A DNA stretch of 64,000 nucleotides, taken from Heyndrickxia camelliae. Lineage in GTDB: Bacteria > Bacillota > Bacilli > Bacillales > Bacillaceae_C. Within the stretch, counting starts at the first letter, position 1; each line of letters starts with the position of its first letter. The position numbers and the translations under genes are program-made. Positions 16,116 through 25,785 of this stretch are shown piece by piece. The stretch covers positions 92,001 through 156,000 of the forward strand of contig NZ_PIQO01000011.1 of assembly GCF_002844575.1 (NCBI RefSeq), in the 5' to 3' direction. Below the pieces are notes generated by a model, which was not told where the DNA came from, ran no database searches, and saw nothing but the letters and a program-made list of their open reading frames with translations.

Positions 16116-17999
16116 TTATTCTTTGCGTGAAGGGTTTTTAATAATAATTCCGTCTCTTTCCAAAAAACGGAGTAAATCACCAAAGATAACACTATCCGAA
16201 TACATTAATTCCTTTTCAACTTTGTCTAAATAAGGCGTACAAAGATTTCTCTTGACCTTTTTACCCGATGATTTATCATAACAACCTTCATCCAAATATG
16301 CATATTTATTGGTCACAAAACTGCCATCACGGAAAACTACTAGATTTTTCTTATTTGTGGAAAACAAGCTTCTTCCGAAATCAATAGTCTCTTTTTTCGG
16401 TTCAACTCCCATAATATCGAGAATCGTTTGTCTAATATCTACCTCTCCCCCTAAAGAATTTATTTGTTTTCCCTTTTCTCCTGGCACATGAATAATAAAT
16501 GGAACTTTTTGAAGCTCTAATTGATCGGTAATGGAAATTTTTGTTCCTAAGACTTTTTCAAGCTCTTTATCATAGCTTTTCGAGATTCCATAGTGATCTC
16601 CATATAAAACAATGATGGAATTTTTGTATAAACCTTCTTTTTTCAATAAATCAAAAAACCTTTTTATAGCTTCATCCTCATATCTTACAGTAGCAAAATA
16701 CCTATGCACTAAATCTGCATTATTTTCATCCATATTTAAAAATTGATCATCCTCGTTTTGAAGCAAGAATGGAAAGTGATTTGTTAATGTTAAAAACTTA
16801 GCATAAAATGGTTGCGGAAGATTTTTTAAATATGGAATAGATTGTTCAAAAAATGGAATATCCTTCAACCCATAATTCACGGAATTTTCTTCTGTCACTT
16901 CATAATCTTTTTTGGCAAAGAAACGATCATATCCTAATGTTTTATACATATTGCCTCTATTCCAAAACGTTTCATCATTACTATGGAAAACAGCGCTATA
17001 ATAATTTTGCTCTTTCAATATTTCTGGAAGTGCATAATAATCATTATGTGGCCGTCTTACAAAAGCAGATCCCCCAGATAAGGGATATAACCCATTGTCA
17101 ATCATAAATTCCGCATCAGATGTTTTTCCTTGGGCTGTCTGATGGTAAAAGTTTGGAAAATAATAGCTGTCTTTTATCAATTTATTTAGAAACGGAGTAA
17201 TCTCTTGTCCATTGATTTTCCGATTCAGAACGAATTGCTGAGTTGATTCCAACGATATCAATATTAAGTTTTTACCGTATGCCTGCCCATGATATTGGGA
17301 TTTTGATAACTTTATATTATTTTCTTTATTCAAATAATCTTCCGCTTTATGAATATCATTGCTCTCAGCAAATGCGGGTTGAACTAGCATTTTTGAATTA
17401 TATAAAATATCAAATACATGGTAATTGAAAGTTCCGATTGTTTTAACGAGCAATTCTCGGTCATAGGTTTTTTTATATAGGTTTGCATCCTCCAACTCCC
17501 CTCCAACCAACACCGCCAAAATCAACATAATACTAATAGCCAGAGAAGTACGATGTTGTTTCTTGGAGATAAGTTTTGATTTATCCACCCATTTGATCGC
17601 GGCAATAATAAGAAGTACAATATCGATAATTAATAACGGGTCAGTCCAGCTTAATAATTCAACAGTGCTTTGACTTAATCCGCCAACATTTTGAAATTGA
17701 AATAAAACCGGTACTGTCACATAATCTATGTAAAATCGATAATATAATATGTTTCCAATAAGAACGCCAGTCATTACTATATACATTATTAACATAAATA
17801 CGATTCTTATTTTTTTTGAAAAGAAAAAACTGATGCCTAATAAAAAAACAACAGAGCCGATTGGATTTACCAATAATAATATTATTTCGGTAAATGATTT
17901 AGCTCGTAAATCAAATTCAAAAAAATAAACAAGTATCGTTTTGATGGTTAATAATGTTATTGCAATGATATAAAAGGTAAACTCATTCCACTTTTTCAT
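16116..17999 (-). CDS. Lipoteichoic acid synthase family protein (LtaS-like)
   Basis: Sulfatase-fold membrane enzyme of the LtaS family, which polymerises glycerol-phosphate from phosphatidylglycerol into lipoteichoic acid or its primer. About five N-terminal transmembrane helices span residues 1-165, followed by an extracellular catalytic domain. Catalytic features: ISLESTQQF (Mn-binding Glu), the nucleophile Thr in AQGKTSDAEF, LTNHFPF and VLYGDHYG. ATG 17999 is preceded by GGGGTGA eight bases upstream; a GTG at 18011 lies inside that site. 627 residues is in range. Which B. subtilis paralogue (LtaS, YfnI, YqgS, YvgJ) it matches cannot be decided here. The C-terminus ends in Arg-Lys-Glu-rich sequence. 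Confidence 0.9.
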   Translation of the reverse strand: MKKWNEFTFYIIAITLLTIKTILVYFFEFDLRAKSFTEIILLLVNPIGSVVFLLGISFFFSKKIRIVFMLIMYIVMTGVLIGNILYYRFYIDYVTVPVLFQFQNVGGLSQSTVELLSWTDPLLIIDIVLLIIAAIKWVDKSKLISKKQHRTSLAISIMLILAVLVGGELEDANLYKKTYDRELLVKTIGTFNYHVFDILYNSKMLVQPAFAESNDIHKAEDYLNKENNIKLSKSQYHGQAYGKNLILISLESTQQFVLNRKINGQEITPFLNKLIKDSYYFPNFYHQTAQGKTSDAEFMIDNGLYPLSGGSAFVRRPHNDYYALPEILKEQNYYSAVFHSNDETFWNRGNMYKTLGYDRFFAKKDYEVTEENSVNYGLKDIPFFEQSIPYLKNLPQPFYAKFLTLTNHFPFLLQNEDDQFLNMDENNADLVHRYFATVRYEDEAIKRFFDLLKKEGLYKNSIIVLYGDHYGISKSYDKELEKVLGTKISITDQLELQKVPFIIHVPGEKGKQINSLGGEVDIRQTILDIMGVEPKKETIDFGRSLFSTNKKNLVVFRDGSFVTNKYAYLDEGCYDKSSGKKVKRNLCTPYLDKVEKELMYSDSVIFGDLLRFLERDGIIIKNPSRKE

Positions 18000-18151
18000 T
18001 ACGTATGTCACCCCGCTTTCTTAATAGTAAAAAAATGGAGGCAATATTACAAGAAAAATCATTTTATTTTTTAAATGTTACGAAAATGACTAAACATGTT
18101 ATACTTAAGGAAGATAGGACAGGTAACCTGAAAACGGGAGGTTTAAAATAC

Positions 18152-18466
18152 ATGACCTGGAAAACCTTTATTGCTGGTGCTCTAGCAGGAGCCGTTAGTG
18201 GATACTTATTAAATGAAGCTGTAAAAAAGAACACTTCTCTCTCCAGTGAAACTGTATTAGCAAATGTGAAAAAAGCATTTAAAGAAGAAGGGCCGATAGA
18301 TGGTTCCTGGATACAAATGACAAAAGAAGACTTTGCTAAATATGCCATTAAGACGAAAGTATACCGCGGCGGAATAACTACAAGCCAAAATGGGGAAAGA
18401 AAACAATATGAGTTTATTGCAGATGCATTTACAGGCAGTGTCTTAGATGTTTATCCTATTTCTTAA
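18152..18466 (+). CDS. ytzB: YtzB-like PepSY domain protein
   Basis: Small (104 aa) PepSY-type protein with one N-terminal membrane or secretion segment (residues 5-22, AGALAGAVSGYLLNEA), then a compact PepSY domain containing EEGPIDGSWIQM and a Lys/Tyr-rich end (YEFIADAFTGSVLDVYP). Such proteins are thought to inhibit or chaperone peptidases. ATG 18152 has GGGAGG ten bases upstream. A further in-frame start at 18005 would add 49 residues overlapping the divergent LtaS-like gene and is not needed. A TTACGA-TATACT pair (near 18077 and 18099) is a weak promoter candidate. Confidence 0.8.
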   Translation: MTWKTFIAGALAGAVSGYLLNEAVKKNTSLSSETVLANVKKAFKEEGPIDGSWIQMTKEDFAKYAIKTKVYRGGITTSQNGERKQYEFIADAFTGSVLDVYPIS

Positions 18467-18484
18467 CCCATACATATGAACAAT

Positions 18485-18527
18485 AGGGGAGTGGCCTGAT
18501 TACTTTATTGGTCACTCCCCCATATTT
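18485..18527. terminator. Terminator between ytzB and ytnP
   Basis: GGGGAGTGGCC, 13-base loop, GGTCACTCCCC, with one mismatch. Between two converging genes; the T run is short (CATATTTT). Confidence 0.65.
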
Positions 18528-19369
18528 TAGCGCTCACATTTTAATGCTTCTATAAGCTTTCCTTCTGTATCCCATTTTAATGCCCGATAAATTGCATCGT
18601 GGTAAAAAATGAACCAAGCTCCATCCTGAATAGCTTTGGATATCCATTTTTCTTTTGCAAATATGGAGGTCATTGGATAATCGTCATAAGCTAATACCCA
18701 TAGTGGATTTTGATGTGCATGGGTCGGCATTATATCAGCCATATGTATTGCTTTTTCGCCGTTGCTTTCTATTAAGATAATAGAGTGGCCATCACTATGA
18801 CCACCTGTATGAATCATTCTAAGTGCCCCTTCAATAAACACTTCCTTTTCAAACGTAATGACTTGTGATTCAATTGTTTCCCAGTTTTCTTTCCAATATG
18901 TACTTTTCGATCGAATATTCGGAGCCCTCATCTCATCCCATTCTGTTTTGGAAGTATAAATTACAGCATTAGGGAAGACAGAAATATATCCATCATTAAC
19001 CGGTTTTGTTAAGCCGCATGCATGATCGAAATGCAAATGAGTCATACATATAATATCGATATCTTCCGGAGCAATCCCTAATTCCTGTAAAGATTCTTCG
19101 ATTTTAGATTCTTCTGTCACCCCAAAATTTCGTTTCTGCTTCTCCGATAATTTCCCGTTTCCAATTCCGGATTCTATTAATATATTTTTCCCATTAACCT
19201 GCAAAAATATCGGATCCGTCAATAATGGGATTTGATTGTTTTCATTAACTGGATACTTACTTGACCACAATGGCTTCGGAACAACACCGAACATCGCTCC
19301 TCCATCTAAATGGGTAATCCCGCCATTTAACCATTTTAATGTAATATCTCCTATTGTTAGCGTTTGCAT
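18527..19369 (-). CDS. ytnP: YtnP-like metallo-beta-lactamase fold lactonase
   Basis: Zinc-dependent metallo-beta-lactamase fold hydrolase related to B. subtilis YtnP, reported as a quorum-quenching lactonase. Ligand motifs are complete: HLHFDH (His-111, His-113, Asp-115, His-116), then [22 protein letters not shown], and FYHDA at the end. 280 residues, cytosolic by the absence of a signal peptide. GGGAGGA is ten bases before ATG 19369. It is separated from trmB by a terminator on the upstream side. Substrate is inferred from the B. subtilis homologue only. Confidence 0.9.
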   Translation of the reverse strand: MQTLTIGDITLKWLNGGITHLDGGAMFGVVPKPLWSSKYPVNENNQIPLLTDPIFLQVNGKNILIESGIGNGKLSEKQKRNFGVTEESKIEESLQELGIAPEDIDIICMTHLHFDHACGLTKPVNDGYISVFPNAVIYTSKTEWDEMRAPNIRSKSTYWKENWETIESQVITFEKEVFIEGALRMIHTGGHSDGHSIILIESNGEKAIHMADIMPTHAHQNPLWVLAYDDYPMTSIFAKEKWISKAIQDGAWFIFYHDAIYRALKWDTEGKLIEALKCER

Positions 19370-19410
19370 TTTTATCCTCCCTCTCCTCTTATCCTTTTTA
19401 TTTTAACACA

Positions 19411-19447
19411 AAAAAAATACTCTCTACCAATACATTAGGCAGAGAGC
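19411..19447 (-). terminator. trmB terminator
   Basis: Leftward CTCTCTGCC, nine-base loop, GGTAGAGAG and a run of T. Lies nine bases after the trmB stop. Confidence 0.85.
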
Positions 19448-19455
19448 ATATCCTT

Positions 19456-20100
19456 TTATTTTGTTTGATATTGTACTTCACAGCGATAAATACGCTGTCC
19501 ACGAGCAGAAAATTTTTCCTCATATTCAGTCATGATATTATTTTCAAAATCACTGTTGTGTAGATCTAAACTAACAAATTTTAACAATAGACCATATTCA
19601 GAAAAACTTTTTAAAGAATATTCAAACAGTCCTTGATTATCTGTCTTAAAATGAATTTCTCCATTATCAACCAAAATATCCTCATATAATTTTAGAAAGG
19701 TCTTATATGTTAATCGACGTTTTTCATGTCGGTTTTTTGGCCAAGGATCGGAAAAATTTAGATATACTCTTTCCACGTCATCCTTTGCAAAATAATTCCT
19801 TAGATTTGTACCGTCTACATTTAGGAGTTTTAAATTAGGAAGTGGTTCTTCCAATAATTTTTCTAGTGCAGAGACAATTACACTATCCTGCATTTCAATT
19901 CCAATATAATTAACATCTGGATTTGCCTTTGCCATTCCATATATAAATTGCCCCTTCCCTGTTCCAACTTCAATATGGAGTGGAAGATCGTTTTGAAATA
20001 TTTCTTTCCATTTACCTTTATAGGCTTCAGGAGTTTGAACTACAAAATCTGGGTATTGCAAAAGTTTCTCCTTTGCCCATGGCTTATGTCTTAGACGCAC
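19456..20100 (-). CDS. trmB: tRNA (guanine-N7)-methyltransferase
   Basis: Methylates guanosine 46 of tRNA with S-adenosylmethionine. SAM-binding motif EVGTGKGQF, the family signature [16 protein letters not shown] and C-terminal [14 protein letters not shown] are present. Start GTG 20100 ([12 protein letters not shown], equivalent to the usual MR(L/M)RHKPWA) has GAGGTG seven bases upstream; another in-frame GTG at 20109 falls in that ribosome site. 214 residues, normal length. In B. subtilis it also sits between ytnP and ytzH. Confidence 0.94.
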   Translation of the reverse strand: MRLRHKPWAKEKLLQYPDFVVQTPEAYKGKWKEIFQNDLPLHIEVGTGKGQFIYGMAKANPDVNYIGIEMQDSVIVSALEKLLEEPLPNLKLLNVDGTNLRNYFAKDDVERVYLNFSDPWPKNRHEKRRLTYKTFLKLYEDILVDNGEIHFKTDNQGLFEYSLKSFSEYGLLLKFVSLDLHNSDFENNIMTEYEEKFSARGQRIYRCEVQYQTK

Positions 20101-20260
20101 AATAAACACCTCTTATCCATTCATTAGTTTATATGCTTTTCTTTGAATAAAGTCTTTAAGAAATCGCAAACTATCTATATCACAATAAAGAAACTGGCAA
20201 AATCGCCAGTTTCATTTGATTCATGTTTCACCCAAAATTACGAAAGGAATGTATAAAAAC

Positions 20261-20539
20261 ATGCCTCTTAGCCATCATGACCAATTGATACTATTAAAAG
20301 ATATTTTAACAAACCATCAGACCGATTGCTGCGGGTCGATTGCAGAATGTGAACAAGTAGAAAGATTGGTAAAATCGCTTTTAGTGAATCCTAGTATAAA
20401 TGATCAAATAAAGCCGACATTAGAACAAGTATATTTCTACAGTCAAAATGGAATAAATACACCAAACTTGGACGAGCATATTTTATCCAATCAAACCAAT
20501 CTTTCACAATGGGTTGAGGATATGGAATCCTATTCGTAG
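20261..20539 (+). CDS. ytzH: YtzH family small protein
   Basis: Ytz-class small soluble protein of unknown function found next to ytmP and trmB in Bacillus. 92 residues from ATG 20261 (PLSHHDQLILLKDIL), helical and acidic, with a Cys pair in TDCCGSIAECEQ and a tail of NLSQWVEDME. An AAAGGA lies 12 bases before this ATG; the ATG at 20249 would be too close to it. Its last ten bases overlap the 3' end of ytmP on the opposite strand. Confidence 0.82.
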   Translation: MPLSHHDQLILLKDILTNHQTDCCGSIAECEQVERLVKSLLVNPSINDQIKPTLEQVYFYSQNGINTPNLDEHILSNQTNLSQWVEDMESYS

Positions 20540-21321
20540 TTTTTATTTATTTCCTGCAAAAATTGAATCCAATAGTCCATTTCTGGATAACGTTGTTTGT
20601 CTTTATGCCATTGGATAGAGAGTAATGTTTGCCTTACTACATACCATCTCATCCGAAGCAATAAATTATCGGTTAACAATAAACCATACTGTTCAAGCCA
20701 CCCTGACCAATTTTCACGGGGAATATATAAATACAAGAGCATGCCAATATCTAATGCAGGGTCGGCTATAACAGGGCCGTCCCAATCTATTAAATATAAT
20801 TGATTGTCCTCGGAAAGCAGCCAATTATTATGGTTTATATCGCTATGACACACAACAAATTTGTCGTTCTCTATATTTTTCACTTCCGCTTTAAGAAAGG
20901 TAAATGCGGACGTGATATCGGGCATTTGCCGCATTTCTTTATCCATGCTGATTTCTAATTCTAATAACATCTTTTCAGGTTTGAACGAAACTTTTCCCAG
21001 CCTCTCTAACATCGAAACTAATGGAGCAGAATCATGTATTTTTTTTAAAAGCTTCGCAACACGCTCTTGGCCCATTTCCTCAGGCTTTAGCTCTCTGCCG
21101 GCCATCCACTGCTGTGCAGTAATGACATCTCCGTTTTCCATCCTTTTTGTCCAAACAAGCTTTGGAACAATTCCTTCTGCAGAAAGTACTGCTAAAAAGG
21201 GAGATGAATTTCTTTTTAAAAATAATTTTTGTTCCTCATATTTGGCAAAGAATGCTTCTCCTGTTGCCCCCCCAGCCGGTAGTATCTCCCAGCCCTGACC
21301 AAGTATGTGTTCCAACTTCAT
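20530..21321 (-). CDS. ytmP: YtmP aminoglycoside-phosphotransferase-fold kinase
   Basis: Member of the APH/choline kinase superfamily, substrate unknown. The catalytic loop CHSDINHNNWLL (His-159, Asp-161, Asn-166) and the metal-binding LIDWDGP (Asp-179) are intact. The N-lobe has the Gly-rich LPAGGATGEAFF and a lysine in LFLKRNS. 263 residues, no signal peptide. Upstream of ATG 21321 on the minus strand is AAGTGAAATGAA-like sequence with GGTGAA. 3' end overlaps ytzH by ten bases. As in B. subtilis, it neighbours ytzH-trmB. Confidence 0.88.
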   Translation of the reverse strand: MKLEHILGQGWEILPAGGATGEAFFAKYEEQKLFLKRNSSPFLAVLSAEGIVPKLVWTKRMENGDVITAQQWMAGRELKPEEMGQERVAKLLKKIHDSAPLVSMLERLGKVSFKPEKMLLELEISMDKEMRQMPDITSAFTFLKAEVKNIENDKFVVCHSDINHNNWLLSEDNQLYLIDWDGPVIADPALDIGMLLYLYIPRENWSGWLEQYGLLLTDNLLLRMRWYVVRQTLLSIQWHKDKQRYPEMDYWIQFLQEINKNYE

Positions 21322-21480
21322 TCACCTTCAGTTTCACTCGCATGTTTCATGCATACGACTCGTCTCAAAACTATATTATATACTAAAATGATTTAAAAAC
21401 CTATATGGACATCATTTTCGATTATCAATTCCATATAGTTGTTCCCAATCATTTATCGGTAACTATGATAAACAAAGAAA

Positions 21481-21528
21481 AAAAGACAGCTATTGGAAAC
21501 AAGAATAGACAACAATAGCCATCTTTTA
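21481..21528 (-). terminator. Terminator of the ytlQ-like gene
   Basis: Leftward AGATGGCTATTG, loop, CAATAGCTGTCTTTTTTTC. Long stem interrupted by one two-base mismatch; about 60 bases after the stop codon. Confidence 0.75.
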
Positions 21529-21589
21529 ATAAATTTTATCGCTTTTTAACATTTTTCGTCAAGGTGAAATTTAGTATTTCCTGTATTTT

Positions 21590-22561
21590 TCATCGAAAAC
21601 TTTCTTCTTCACAAACGCCCGTATTTTCTTCTTCCCATTCTAATCTTCTAAAACTTGCAGTTTGGCAATAATCTAAAAGTGTTTTTGCGGCTTTTAATTG
21701 CATGTGTTTCAAAGGAGCATGGGTATGTCTCATCTGTTCGAACCATTTAGGATATGCTCTTTTTTCTAATATGGAAAGATCATATGGTTTTTCTTTAAAA
21801 TCAATATATCCATTTCTGCAAATAATCGCTTTTTTTATTGGGAGGTCTACATGGTGGTGTAAAAAAATTTGTTGTACAATTTTTGACATTCTATTTAAAG
21901 AAATCATTGGGTTTAATACTTTTTTCTCCTTTTGATTCGACCTCTTCAGCCAAAATCGATCATTGGAGCCTAAAAATACTGCATCCTTTTCTTCTTCAAG
22001 AAAAGTAAGACACCATACCTCCATCGGTGCTATAAATATTATTTCCATTTCAATCGGTGCCTTTTTTAAAAGTAAAATTGGCTCGTACAAAAGCAGACCA
22101 TTATCTGGAAATCTCTGTAAAAAAGTTCGCAATCTTTCGTCATAATAGTATTTAGGGTGTACGTCTGACTGTTCATAGATAGTTGAGCTAGCCCATTTTA
22201 ATTGAAAGCTGTAGAGTTGATCTAAATATAATTGCTTTAAATCCACTTCTGTTTCAGGTTTATAGGACAGAAGTGGAGCAAACGAAAGGGTAGTATCTAC
22301 CTTTTCTTCCGTTTTATTTTCAACCTCTGTTTTATCCTCCTTTTTAAATATTTTTGCCATTTTGTTCAATATACCAGTTTTATTTTCCTCTATCTCTTCC
22401 CATTCTTGAGAGAACTCCAGAGAATTTGTTTCCCATGCTTCTTTCAATTTTTCCCATTGTTGTTTTTTTAAACGCAAATATTGGGTTGGATATCGGTAAA
22501 CATCCTGCTCATATCGAGAAACATAATCCTGCAGTTTAATTAATTGCGCCAACCAACTCAC
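21590..22561 (-). CDS. Conserved hypothetical, YtlQ-like in position
   Basis: 323-residue protein I cannot assign firmly to a named family. It is rich in Lys and Trp, with a charged coiled stretch (KKQQWEKLKEAWETN; KTEEKVDTT) near the N-terminus. A central part contains YEPILLLKKAPIEMEIIFIA and MEVWCLTFLEEEKD, reminiscent of NERD-like nuclease-related domains; the C-terminus has several Cys. No signal peptide. It sits 16 bases downstream of thpR in the same direction, as ytlQ does beside ytlP in B. subtilis, so one transcript is likely. The start is GTG 22561; TTG 22552, eight bases after AAGGAG, is an equal alternative. Confidence 0.6.
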   Translation of the reverse strand: MSWLAQLIKLQDYVSRYEQDVYRYPTQYLRLKKQQWEKLKEAWETNSLEFSQEWEEIEENKTGILNKMAKIFKKEDKTEVENKTEEKVDTTLSFAPLLSYKPETEVDLKQLYLDQLYSFQLKWASSTIYEQSDVHPKYYYDERLRTFLQRFPDNGLLLYEPILLLKKAPIEMEIIFIAPMEVWCLTFLEEEKDAVFLGSNDRFWLKRSNQKEKKVLNPMISLNRMSKIVQQIFLHHHVDLPIKKAIICRNGYIDFKEKPYDLSILEKRAYPKWFEQMRHTHAPLKHMQLKAAKTLLDYCQTASFRRLEWEEENTGVCEEESFR

Positions 22562-22577
22562 TCCTTCCTCATGTCCG

Positions 22578-23132
22578 CTAACATAATAAATATGTTTTCT
22601 TTATTACATATTTAGGGGTCTTATTTAGATGGGTTTCATATAACACAACATGCTTTGCCGTAAATATAATCTCTTCCAGTGCAAATGGTTTTAAGGCTTC
22701 TAGTGAAAACCGATCCTTTCCTTCCCAATTTCTTGCCAGAGTAATATGTGGTGCAAAATGTCTAGGATCCAGTTTAAAACCTGCCTTTGTACAAGAATCA
22801 TACACTAACTTCCTGATATCTGTAAGTTGTTGTGACTCTTTCGTATTGGCCCAAAAGATTCTTGGCGAATCCTGACGTCCGAATACCCCTAGCTTATGTA
22901 ACGCTAATTCAAACCCCTCAGAGTGACTTAACACATCTTTTACGTACATATCTGCTTTTTCAAGCTGCTCTTCTTGCGCATGACCCAAAAAGGCTAATGT
23001 TATGTGGTAATCCTCATGATGGACCCATTTCTTAAAAGGAAATTCCATCTTTATTTGTTCACACTTCTCATGAAGATACGATTTAATATGCTGTGGCAAT
23101 AGTAATGCAAAAAAATAATGATGTCCTTCCAT
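22578..23132 (-). CDS. thpR: RNA 2',3'-cyclic phosphodiesterase (ThpR/YtlP)
   Basis: 2H phosphoesterase that hydrolyses 2',3'-cyclic phosphates of RNA. Both catalytic HxT motifs are present: DYHITLAFLG (His-43, Thr-45) and APHITLARNWE (near residue 130). 184 residues, typical length, cytosolic. The upstream strand shows GAAAGAGG before ATG 23132. Forms a two-gene transcript with the ytlQ-like gene (16-base gap). Confidence 0.92.
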   Translation of the reverse strand: MEGHHYFFALLLPQHIKSYLHEKCEQIKMEFPFKKWVHHEDYHITLAFLGHAQEEQLEKADMYVKDVLSHSEGFELALHKLGVFGRQDSPRIFWANTKESQQLTDIRKLVYDSCTKAGFKLDPRHFAPHITLARNWEGKDRFSLEALKPFALEEIIFTAKHVVLYETHLNKTPKYVIKKTYLLC

Positions 23133-23288
23133 TTGGTATACCTCTTTCGTTTGTCATTTTCACAAAATTTATTGTAACAAAATTCTTATCATAAGACATA
23201 TTTCGCTCTTTATTTACATATAGTGATTTCAGGTTTATTTGTTAGTGTAATTCATTTACTTGAAATCATGTATAAGGAGTGCATATCC

Positions 23289-23432
23289 ATGAAAATCGGT
23301 GATATAGTTTACTATAAAGGAGAGAAATGTGAAATTGTTTACTTGTATGAAAGCGGCTATTGTGAGATCAAACAACCTTACAGACTACAAATCCAATTAG
23401 TATCACGATCAGAGCTCGAAAAAATAGATTGA
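23289..23432 (+). CDS. Small hypothetical protein, 47 aa
   Basis: Short frame MKIGDIVYYKGEKCEIVYLYESG and so on to ELEKID. Evidence that it is real: AAGGAG nine bases before ATG 23289, codon usage like neighbours, and a strong terminator 2 bases after the stop. The sequence looks like a small beta-rich, possibly SH3-like fold (KIGDIVYYKGE, a CEIVYLYES loop). I do not recognise the family. An upstream in-frame start at 23223 has no ribosome site. Confidence 0.7.
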   Translation: MKIGDIVYYKGEKCEIVYLYESGYCEIKQPYRLQIQLVSRSELEKID

Positions 23433-23463
23433 AAAGAAACCCGCCATTTGACGGGTTTCTTTC
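23433..23463. terminator. Bidirectional terminator
   Basis: AAGAAACCCG, eight-base loop, CGGGTTTCTTT; serves the 47-aa gene and the leftward aminotransferase. Confidence 0.88.
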
Positions 23464-23465
23464 CT

Positions 23466-24329
23466 TTAACGAAAAACAATATTTTTACATTCCTTTTGAA
23501 TCTCTTCCATGAAATATTGTTGCAATTGTTTTGTCCATTCTCCTGGAATTCCATGGCCAATCTTATTGCCATCAAGTTGAACAATCGGCATAATTTCTGA
23601 TGTCGTACTCGAGATAAAAACCTCATCAGCATTTACAAGATCATCCACTGTAAAAGCCTCTTCCTTAACTGGAATTTGTTTGCTTTTACAGATTTTTAGA
23701 ATTACTTGCCTTGTTATACCATTTAATATTAAATTGACCGCTGGATGGGTTATTAGAATACCATTCTTAATCATAAACACATTAGAAGATGAGCCTTCTG
23801 TCACGATGCCTTCACGGTGCTGAATGGCTTCAAAGCAGCCTGATTCGGCGGCTTTTTGTTTTGCCATTATATTTCCTAGTAAGTTTAAACTTTTAATATC
23901 ACATCTTAACCAGCGAATATCTTCCACAAGCAAACCTTTAGCGCCTTCCTTCATTAACGCTTCTGGCCGCTCCATTGATTTTGTGTAAGCAACAAGCACA
24001 GGTTCTACAGCAGGTGTCGGAAAACCATGCTGGCGAGGAGAAACTCCCCTTGTAATCTGTAAATAAATAATACCTGTCTGCAATTGGTTTTCTTCCACTA
24101 ATTCTTCTAGCTTTTTGCAAAGAAATTCCTTTTCAAAAGGAATCTTCAACCCTATCTTTTCAGCACTTTCATATAAACGTTGGATATGTTCGTTTTTGGT
24201 AAATAGGCCTCCATTATACACACGAATAACTTCGTATATTCCATCGCCAAATTGATAACCGCGATCTTCTATGTCTACTTTTACATTTTCCCTTTCAACA
24301 AGTTCTCCATTATAAATAACTTTTCCCAT
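23466..24329 (-). CDS. dat: D-alanine aminotransferase
   Basis: PLP-dependent D-amino-acid transaminase (class IV), which makes D-glutamate or D-alanine for peptidoglycan. 288 residues from ATG 24329 (GGGAGAGG five bases upstream; an in-frame start at 24398 would overlap pepV). The N-terminus KVIYNGELVEREN and QFGDGIYEVIRVYNG match the family. The PLP lysine lies in LLGNIMAKQKAAE (a Lys-x-Lys stretch), followed by EGSSSNVFMIK and LNGITRQ. It lies 25 bases downstream of pepV in the same direction, the usual pepV-dat pair of Bacillus. Confidence 0.94.
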   Translation of the reverse strand: MGKVIYNGELVERENVKVDIEDRGYQFGDGIYEVIRVYNGGLFTKNEHIQRLYESAEKIGLKIPFEKEFLCKKLEELVEENQLQTGIIYLQITRGVSPRQHGFPTPAVEPVLVAYTKSMERPEALMKEGAKGLLVEDIRWLRCDIKSLNLLGNIMAKQKAAESGCFEAIQHREGIVTEGSSSNVFMIKNGILITHPAVNLILNGITRQVILKICKSKQIPVKEEAFTVDDLVNADEVFISSTTSEIMPIVQLDGNKIGHGIPGEWTKQLQQYFMEEIQKECKNIVFR

Positions 24330-24354
24330 AAAATCCTCTCCCTTTTTTTTGATA

Positions 24355-25785
24355 TTAATCTGCTTTTTTACCTGCAAGCTCATAAATGGCTTGAGCATAA
24401 ATGGCTGTAGCTTTTACTAAATCTTCAATAAACATATATTCATCCTTTTGGTGCATTACATCTGGTCTTCCTGGAAACAGAGCACCGAAAGCAACACCTG
24501 ATTTTAATGAACGAGCATATGTACCACCGCCAATAGCCAGCAATTCTGCTTTCTCTCCCGTTTGTTCTTCATAAACTTTCTTTAAAGTGAGAATCAATTC
24601 ATCATTCTCATCTACATGATGAGGCTTTGAATCTGAAAAATGCTGAATAGTAAAGCCTTCTTTTTCCAGATATTTTTCCATATTGCTCTTCCCTTGTTCC
24701 ATATCAAATGTAACAGGATATCTCATATTAAGACCAAAGCTGCCTCCGACTGCCTTATCATAATCAATTTTCCCAACATTTATAGTAAGATCACCTGTAA
24801 TCTCATCCTTATATTGAATGCCAAACCCTTCTCCACGAGATTTTTCAAATAAATAATTTGTTGCAAATTGAATAAATGCTTCCCCTTGCTGATCAAGCGA
24901 AACATTTGATAAAAACGACGCTAAAATTAAACCGGCGTTCTTTCCATTTCTAGGTTCCATTCCATGTGCAGATACTCCCTCTAATTCCAAGATGAGCTCC
25001 CCTGATTCGACATAATACTTTCCATTTAGCTTAGTTTTTTGAAGATAATCATTGTAATTCTGTAAGATTTCCGTTTGTTCTTTTTCAACTAATAGTTTTG
25101 CTTGTGCGAAATCTGGTACCATGTTATATCTTCTTCCTGAATGGAAGGAAAGTAATTGTACTTTATTGTGCTCATCGTTAGAATGACCTTCGCTTACATT
25201 TTGCACAATATCAAAATCCGCGATTCCCTTTTCGGCATAAATGATAGGAAAATCTGCATCAGGTGCAAATCCCATATTCGGCATTTCTTCGTGCTTAAAA
25301 TAATGATCGACACAGCGCCAATCACTCTCTTCATCTGTGCCAATAATCATGCGAACACGCTTTTCCAAAGGAATTCCTAGTTCTTTTACGATTTTCATTG
25401 CATAGTATGCAGCCATAGTGGGGCCTTTATCATCGCTAGATCCACGTGCATAAATCTTGTCATCTTTTACAATTCCTCCATATGGATCCACGGTCCACCC
25501 ATCTCCTTCTGGGACAACGTCCACATGACAAAGGATTCCAACTAGTTCACTGCCTGTTCCCATTTCTAAATGGCCTGCAAGGTTTCCAACATTCTTTGGG
25601 GTGAAGCCATCCTTCTTACCTAAATCCAATAAGTATTGCAGCGCTTCCTTTACACCTACCCCTAAAGGTGCATCTTCTGTTGCATTTTCCTCATCGAGCA
25701 CACTTCTAATTTGTAAAAGTCCTTGTAAATCCTTAATTAGATCATCTTTTCTCTTTATTACTTCGTCCATCCATTGAATTGACAT
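24355..25785 (-). CDS. pepV: PepV-type dipeptidase (YtjP)
   Basis: M20A zinc dipeptidase, cytosolic. 476 residues with metal-ligand motifs LCHVDVVPEGDGW, SSDDKGPTMAAY, GTDEESDWRC and FAPDADFPI, plus the C-terminal IGGGTYARSL and HQKDEYM. Ribosome site AAAGGAGA lies ten bases before ATG 25785. First gene of a probable two-gene operon with dat. Family identity is strong; substrate range (beta-Ala-dipeptides, general dipeptides) is not visible. Confidence 0.93.
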   Translation of the reverse strand: MSIQWMDEVIKRKDDLIKDLQGLLQIRSVLDEENATEDAPLGVGVKEALQYLLDLGKKDGFTPKNVGNLAGHLEMGTGSELVGILCHVDVVPEGDGWTVDPYGGIVKDDKIYARGSSDDKGPTMAAYYAMKIVKELGIPLEKRVRMIIGTDEESDWRCVDHYFKHEEMPNMGFAPDADFPIIYAEKGIADFDIVQNVSEGHSNDEHNKVQLLSFHSGRRYNMVPDFAQAKLLVEKEQTEILQNYNDYLQKTKLNGKYYVESGELILELEGVSAHGMEPRNGKNAGLILASFLSNVSLDQQGEAFIQFATNYLFEKSRGEGFGIQYKDEITGDLTINVGKIDYDKAVGGSFGLNMRYPVTFDMEQGKSNMEKYLEKEGFTIQHFSDSKPHHVDENDELILTLKKVYEEQTGEKAELLAIGGGTYARSLKSGVAFGALFPGRPDVMHQKDEYMFIEDLVKATAIYAQAIYELAGKKAD

